From Coenobita brevimanus (Eukaryota > Arthropoda > Malacostraca > Decapoda > Coenobitidae): 64,000 bases of DNA. Below, piece after piece: positions 58,547 through 64,000 of this stretch. The stretch is from positions 27,087,701 to 27,151,700 of the forward strand of contig CM064632.1 in the NCBI GenBank assembly GCA_032717465.1. Direction: 5' to 3'. A program made the translations under genes and the position numbers. The notes below the pieces were generated by a model that saw only the letters and a program-made list of their open reading frames with translations, ran no database searches and was not told the DNA's origin. Every line of letters starts with the position of its first letter. The first letter of the stretch is position 1.

Positions 58547-59553
58547 CTCGATACAGCTGGTAGTGTTTGCCCGGGAGAACAGGTAATACAGCTTTATGGG
58601 CAGAAATGGAAGCTTAAGTCATTCGGAACTATGTCTTGTATTTTACTTTTCTACTCCAGATTTTCTTCAACCCACAGTGAATCATATGAACCTAAAAGTG
58701 CTAACAATGTGAAAATCAAGTTAAAAAAAAGGAATTAAAAAAAAAAAAAAACGGAAAGAGAAACTATAACGAAGAAATGAATCCACGTAAATCAGAGCAA
58801 AACTGACAGACACTATGAAAATAATATGCCGAAAATAAAAGTAAAAAAAAAGCTTAATGCGAAGAAATTAATGTTAAAAAAGAAATTCAAGCTCATAATA
58901 TATTTCAAGATGCTACAAAACATCTTTCATTTTTACAAGATGAACAGAGGAAGGATAAAACAAATTAATAAAAAATAAAAAAAAAAAACATACACCAGAA
59001 TACAGGTGTCCTCCATTCATTACAAATCAGTAACAGCGGACTTGAAATGCTGTTGGCTGAACTAGAAAAAAGAAACCAAGGCTTAAAACAAAGTAAAGCG
59101 AGCATCAAAAGTTGCAATGGAGGAAATGGACGTAAAAGAGAAGGGCAGTAAAGAGTTGAAACTATATTACTAAAAGGCCGAAATGGAAAAATAACAAAAA
59201 AAAAAAAAAACACGACAGCAGAAATTCAAGAAATGGAAGAAGATAAAATTATAAAGTAAAAAAGGAGTTGAATTTAAGAAAAGCAAAAAAAAAAAAAAAA
59301 ACAGCAAAAAGAGGAGCAAAGAGGATACAAATTACATGTAGATTAAATTAATGCTTTAAAAGAAGACAAGTAAATTTGGAAAAAAAAAAAGAAATGGGGG
59401 AGGCTGAAAGCGAAAACATAACATAAGGAAAATTTACAGATAAGAAATGAAACTAAAAATGGGTTAGCATGATGAAACAAAACAACAGATGAGGAAAGAC
59501 TGAAAGAATAGCACATATAAGGTTTAAAAAAGTTCAAAGTTACAAGAGCAGCC
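58547..59553. other. A-rich spacer
   Basis: Plus-strand A/G-rich sequence with several poly-A runs (58,736-58,752, 58,976-58,988, 59,197-59,211, 59,285-59,300). No gene recognised. Confidence 0.6.
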
Positions 59554-59720
59554 AAAGCCGAAAGAGAAAGAACTATAATTTGAAAAACTGAGATGTAAGA
59601 TTTGAAGACGAGAAAACAGTGATAATCGAGGAAAGACTGACAGTTGAGAAAACATTTTTGGAAAAATGAAAAAAAATAAAACCAAGGAACTGAAAGCATA
59701 ACAAAGGTGAAAGTTAAGAT

Positions 59721-59754
<34 letters not shown>

Positions 59755-59945
59755 AGCAAAAGCTGAAAGAGAAAGAACTATAATTTGAAAAACTGAGACG
59801 TAAGACTTGAAATGGGGAAATAGTGAAAATCGAGGAAACACTGACAGCTGACAAAACATTTTTGGGAAAAAAATAAAAGCAAGGAACTGAAAGCAAAACA
59901 AAGGTGAAAGTTAAGATGAGAGAGAGAGAGACAGAGAGACAGAGA
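59554..59945. repeat. ~200-bp tandem duplication, A/G-rich
   Basis: GAAAGAGAAAGAACTATAAT, TTGAAAAACTGAGA, AATCGAGGAAA and GGTGAAAGTTAAGATGAGAG occur in this order at 59,554-59,755 and again at 59,757-59,930, each unit ending in (GA)n. Confidence 0.88.
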
Positions 59946-60074
59946 AATTATTCGAAAGTTGAAAATTTAGATACAACACGTAAGGAAAAAATTAAAACAG
60001 AAAGTTACTTAAATAAGGCTGAAAACTAAGGAGAATTTTTTTTTTTAACAGGTCAAAACGGCTGAATTATTCCA

Positions 60075-60445
60075 AAGACTATGTTTTAAATACGTGAGAG
60101 TGGTAATATCATCTCATTTAAGTACGTAGCAGTGGTAATATCATCCCATTTTAAATACGGTATGTATGAGTGGTAATATCATACCATTTTAAATATGTAA
60201 AAGGGTAATATCCCATTTTAAGTACGTGAGAGTGGTAATATCATCCCATTTAAAGTAAGTATGAGTGGTAATATCATACCATTTTAAATATGTGAGGGTA
60301 ATATCATCCCATTTTAAATACGTGAGAGTGGTACTATCCCATTTTAAATACGTAAGAGTGGTAATTTCATCCCATTTTAAATAAGTTAGAGTAGAAATAT
60401 CATTTCATTTTAAATACGTATAGGGGTAATATCATCCCATGTCAG
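60075..60445. repeat. ~34-bp minisatellite, about 11 units
   Basis: GTGAGAGTGGTAATATCATC then CCATTTTAAATAC, with variants that drop or change a few bases. Confidence 0.92.
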
Positions 60446-60669
60446 ATCATCTTTTACATTACCCTTCTCTTTGTCACCTAATTAGATTGTACAAGCTGTT
60501 TTTTTTTTTTTTTTCTAGTTACTTAGCGGGAGGACAACTGCTTTCTTTCTCAGCGCAATTTTTCCTTTGTGTTTGTGTTTGGGAAGGATCATTTGAGTTT
60601 CATAACTGTGCGTTAGAGAGTCCAGAGGCTCCGAAATTACTCGGCGTACGTCCGAAGGGCTCTTGTAAC
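60446..60669. other. Spacer, nothing recognised
   Basis: A T-run near 60,498-60,515. An 88-codon frame has no features. Confidence 0.5.
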
Positions 60670-60921
60670 TATACTCCTTTTACTTTAACATGGTCTAGAT
60701 TTTAGTTTTCTTTTCTTGTTTTGCTTATTTCAGGTAGCTCAGTAGCAGAATAAGATACTGCTGTGGCTCTGCATCCTTTCCAAATCGCTTCTTCCTCGGT
60801 AGCATCATATTATATTGTTAAACTATTGTAACAACTCAGCATTAAAGATGGAAATATTACAATTTTAGGCCAAGTTAAAGAAAGTAGAGAACAATTTTAG
60901 TCCAAGTTAAAGTAAAGAGAG
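60670..60921. mobile_element. MITE-B copy with a duplicated right end
   Basis: Left end TATACTCCTTTTACTTTAAC then ATGGTCTAGATTTTAG. Right end ATTTTAGGCCAAGTTAAAG, which appears a second time as ATTTTAGTCCAAGTTAAAG about 35 bp further on. Between them are TAACAACTCAGCATTAAAG and related interior words. Confidence 0.82.
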
Positions 60922-61374
60922 GAGAGACCATTCATTTTCTTGTACTAAATGTGTCCAGTCGATCTTATTTTCCTTAAAAGAGACATGTGGAAATGTTGTG
61001 TCTTGAGGTAACGTTTTAAAAACTCGAGCGGTGTGTTTCGTAAATTAATTAAAGCTCGCTTAAATGCCGCCTTAGACGGCCTCCCCTCGATGTCAAAAGG
61101 CCAGAAATGAGTCATAACTCGGGAAGAGGTGGTCCGATTGGATTGGAAATTGTTTTATCTTTCGAGTTAGATCATTTTAACGGTAACTTGCTCTAATTGC
61201 GCTACGTAGCGCCGTTTTTTCTGTTACGCTAACAAACAAACAATCAAACATACAGAAATCTGATCATTTTAATATAGATCGTCTAAGAGTAGCAGGAATG
61301 AGCATGTAATAAATTACCATCATGAAGAGTCAGTGGAATCGGGGTGTATCATTGGAGTCTCGTGTTTAGCATGT
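60922..61374. other. Spacer between two MITE-B copies
   Basis: Contains GATTGGATTGGAAATTG and GCGCTACGTAGCGC (a palindrome near 61,199-61,212). Resembles interspersed-repeat sequence near 48,170, but no element can be delimited. Confidence 0.4.
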
Positions 61375-61590
61375 TATACTCCTTTTAGCTTAGCATGACC
61401 AGGACTTTTTTCCTTGTGCAAACTTATTACATGGCACAGTGGCAGAATAAAGGCAATACTGCGTCTCTGTATCAGTCTCATAGTACTTCTTTGTGGCTAG
61501 CATCACATTCCATTTTTCAGCTATTGCAAGGCACAGGATTCAAGGTGGAGGGAGGACAATTTTCCGCCAAGTTACAGTAAAAAGAGTACA
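61375..61590. mobile_element. MITE-B copy, 216 bp
   Basis: Left end TATACTCCTTTTAGCTTAGC. The right end, reversed, reads TGTACTCTTTTTACTGTAAC then TTGGCGGAAAATTGTCC. Good inverted ends. The 61-codon frame inside is not conserved. Confidence 0.85.
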
Positions 61591-61654
61591 GTGATGTCCT
61601 GTGGCTCTGACAGGACCCGACCCATCTCCCGCCAGATTGATTAATTAGATTCTT

Positions 61655-61865
61655 GGTACGAGTTACAGTGGAGGTTTCCTAGCATTTCTCCCTTAGCGGT
61701 TTATTTCGTATCCTATCCCATAGCCTTCCCTTGTATGTTGTCTATCGTTTTAATACTGGCAAATTTTTACATTAATTGCATACAAGATGATAAGGATACA
61801 GAGGATTAATGTACAGATTAATCGCTAAGGATAAGGTGTTACGAATCTCAAGAGGCTACGGTATT
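61655..61865. mobile_element. MITE-A copy 5
   Basis: Left end GTGGAGGTTTCCTAGCATTT then CTCCCTTAGCGGTTTATTT. Right end ATTAATCGCTAAGGATAAGG then TGTTACGAATCTC. About 65 bp from the preceding MITE-B. Confidence 0.75.
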
Positions 61866-62126
61866 TAGAGTATGAACGTGGTCTTGGAAGTACGATTTTC
61901 TTTTTTTCATTTTTCTAACTGCTACAAGAAAAACGTAACCCAACCTAACCAAACTTAATCACAGAACTTTAGCTATTTCTGTATGTCTTTCTATTTATTT
62001 GTTTATTTACCTACTTTTCTCTTTATTTTTCTGGCTACTCCAAAACATATCTGACTAACCTAATTATCTACGCACTGAATAGCTGATTAAAACTGCCTGA
62101 AAGTACCAAACAACAACAACTACTAT

Positions 62127-62165
<39 letters not shown>

Positions 62166-62467
62166 TACTAGTACTACCACCACTATTACTACTACTGCTA
62201 CTACTACTACTACTAATAATAATAATAATGATAATAAAAGCAGTAATAAAAACAATAATAATAATAGCAATAATAAAAAGAAGATGAGGAACAAGGAAAA
62301 AACAATGAAAAACAGAAAAGAAAGGAAGAAAAGAAGAAGAAGAAGAAGAAGAAGGAAAAAACAATAAAACACAGAAGAAAAGAAAAAAAAACGAAAATGA
62401 AGGAGAGAGAGAGGGAGGAGGAGGATAAGAAGAAGAAGAAACAAAGGATGAAAATGATGATGATGAC

Positions 62468-62521
<54 letters not shown>

Positions 62522-63264
62522 GCTCAGCTATGAAGAAAAATGATTTAAAAAGGGTGCGTGTGATAGTTCCTAAGAGGTGGAGTCAGGATTCCAGGGGCCT
62601 GAATGTTGACTGAATGAGAGAGTGGCCCATTCCACTCATGTTTTCCTGGCTTCCTGGACCATACCTCATGATGACCATGATGATCATGATCATGATAGTG
62701 ATAGTATGGCGATGACGATGATGATAGTGGTATTGATGAAAATGTAGATGACGATGATGGTATTAGTGATACTGATGGAGATGACGATGACGACAATGAC
62801 AGTGATAGATAATGCTAGTGCTAATGATGATGATAATGACGAATAAAGCGATAAAAAGTAGCAAATCAATCTTTGCTTCCAATCAAGTTTTCCACCACAA
62901 CCTGTACTGACATCCACTGTCGTACCTTTATTCTTGCTAAATCCACACCATCTTATTCAACTTTCGACATACCCCTTTACAAAAGGGGGTTTTAATTTTA
63001 CCTGACCCCTTCAAATCGAAAATGTAAATAAGAATCGCTTCTAGAATCGTTAGTAATATTTAAAAAATCGAACTGCAGGAGCTAGGCTTTAAAAAATCTG
63101 ATATTCAAAACAAAAACACTGCAGGGTCTACCTAAAGGGTCGGAACATGAATGATGGCAACCATAACACCACACAAAATTTAGCTCACCTTCGAGTCCGT
63201 CACAGTACTGTACATCACCAACACGTGGCTGGCAGTGAAATATTAAGATACACTTTCGCTCGTA
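61866..63264. other. Spacer with trinucleotide tracts
   Basis: (ACT)n at 62,118-62,212, AAT to 62,232, AAG/GAA-rich 62,276-62,445, (GAT)n at 62,453-62,521, loose GAT/GTA tract 62,670-62,835. 62,550-62,620 (GGTGGAGTCAGGATTCCAGG) resembles 38,548-38,580. Nothing coding. Confidence 0.65.
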
Positions 63265-63460
63265 TTCTGGTAGAGTGTGGAGGCTTACTAACATCCCTTT
63301 CTTAGCGACTCATTTTACGTGTTACAACTTACCAGTCTCTTCTTTCATATTTACTCCTTTGTATTATCGACAAAGACTGAATAAATAAGATGAAAACAAT
63401 GATTAAAATGACACATGCGGGAATAAATCGGTAAGGAAAAGTTATTACGGAGCTTCCCCA
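63265..63460. mobile_element. MITE-A copy 6
   Basis: Left end GTGTGGAGGCTTACTAACAT then CCCTTTCTTAGCGACTCATTT. Right end GGGAATAAATCGGTAAGGAA then AAGTTATTACGGAGCTTCC. Same size and order as the other copies. Confidence 0.82.
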
Positions 63461-63764
63461 TCCTATGAGAATACTGGCTCATGTCACTGAGGTTGTATTC
63501 TCATCAATTCCTCTGCATTTCCCTCTCCTGTTTCTGTTTCTTGAGATTTTCACTCTATGTATTGGTGAAAAAAAAAAAAGTTGGCACTGATACCCATACA
63601 TTTAGCACTTAAAACAAGGGTTGATTAAATAAATGAATGTGAAAAAATACTACATGGAAGGTGAGGAAATGAATACATAATGACGGGATCTAAATGGATG
63701 AATAAGTAGGTACTGAGAAACATAAGACAACGACTGAACATCATTTTAACTTCGTTATAGACAT

Positions 63765-63802
<38 letters not shown>

Positions 63803-64000
63803 CATAAAAACAGCCTCCACGGTATACATTGACAACATTTGGTATTCGTCAGCACTGAAATAAAATATCTGATAATAACACGCATAATACCAGATGTCCA
63901 GTATCTTCCTCAGCATTCAAAGAGAACATGGAAACTGCATTACTAAGTCTGTGGTATACCGATTTGAAAGAATGTCAGCATAATATTAGTATGATATACA
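63461..64000. other. Spacer to window end, with (CT)n
   Basis: (CT)n at 63,767-63,799 and an A-run near 63,570-63,580. No gene recognised. Confidence 0.6.

Overview
The window looks like intergenic, repeat-saturated DNA from a large arthropod genome, most likely a decapod crustacean (a crab or close relative). This is an inference. It rests on the extreme density of microsatellites, a single-ORF APE-type LINE whose coding style I associate with decapod genomes, several piggyBac and MITE families, tRNA-derived SINEs, and the absence of any convincing host exon, rRNA or functional tRNA gene. Every ORF longer than about 100 codons is either transposon-derived or a by-product of simple sequence.

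Layout. 1-10.8 kb: MITEs, minisatellites, purine tracts and one LINE-B tail. 10.80-16.66 kb: a minus-strand Ty3/Gypsy-like LTR retrotransposon with two ~1-kb LTRs, a perfect 5-bp target duplication (CGGTG), a SCAN-like gag, a protease with DNG at the active site and an integrase zinc-finger remnant, but no visible reverse transcriptase. 17-19 kb: an old LINE-A copy, a 27-bp minisatellite and a MITE. 19.34-25.39 kb: piggyBac-1, bounded by TTAA sites, with a broken transposase and later insertions. 25.4-33 kb: a GATA/GACA tract, a LINE-B tail, SINEs, MITEs and a long pyrimidine tract. 33.1-36.2 kb: LINE-A copy 1, nearly intact. 36-49 kb: simple repeats, SINEs, MITEs and a 908-bp terminal-inverted-repeat element. 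49.6-57.3 kb: a three-level nest (LINE-A copy 2 inside piggyBac-2 inside a LINE-B tail). 57.3-64 kb: tandem repeats and a cluster of MITEs.

How the parts relate. The LINE-A ORF (endonuclease plus reverse transcriptase) is the only near-complete replication machinery here. It appears as two nearly full-length copies and several 5'-truncated pieces. The two piggyBac transposases are different lineages and both are broken. At least five short inverted-repeat (MITE-like) families recur or can be delimited by TIRs; MITE-A and MITE-B have about six copies each. No autonomous partner for the MITEs is visible. Family names (LINE-A, LINE-B, MITE-A to MITE-E, SINE-1, SINE-2) are local labels given here. 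All alignments were made by eye.
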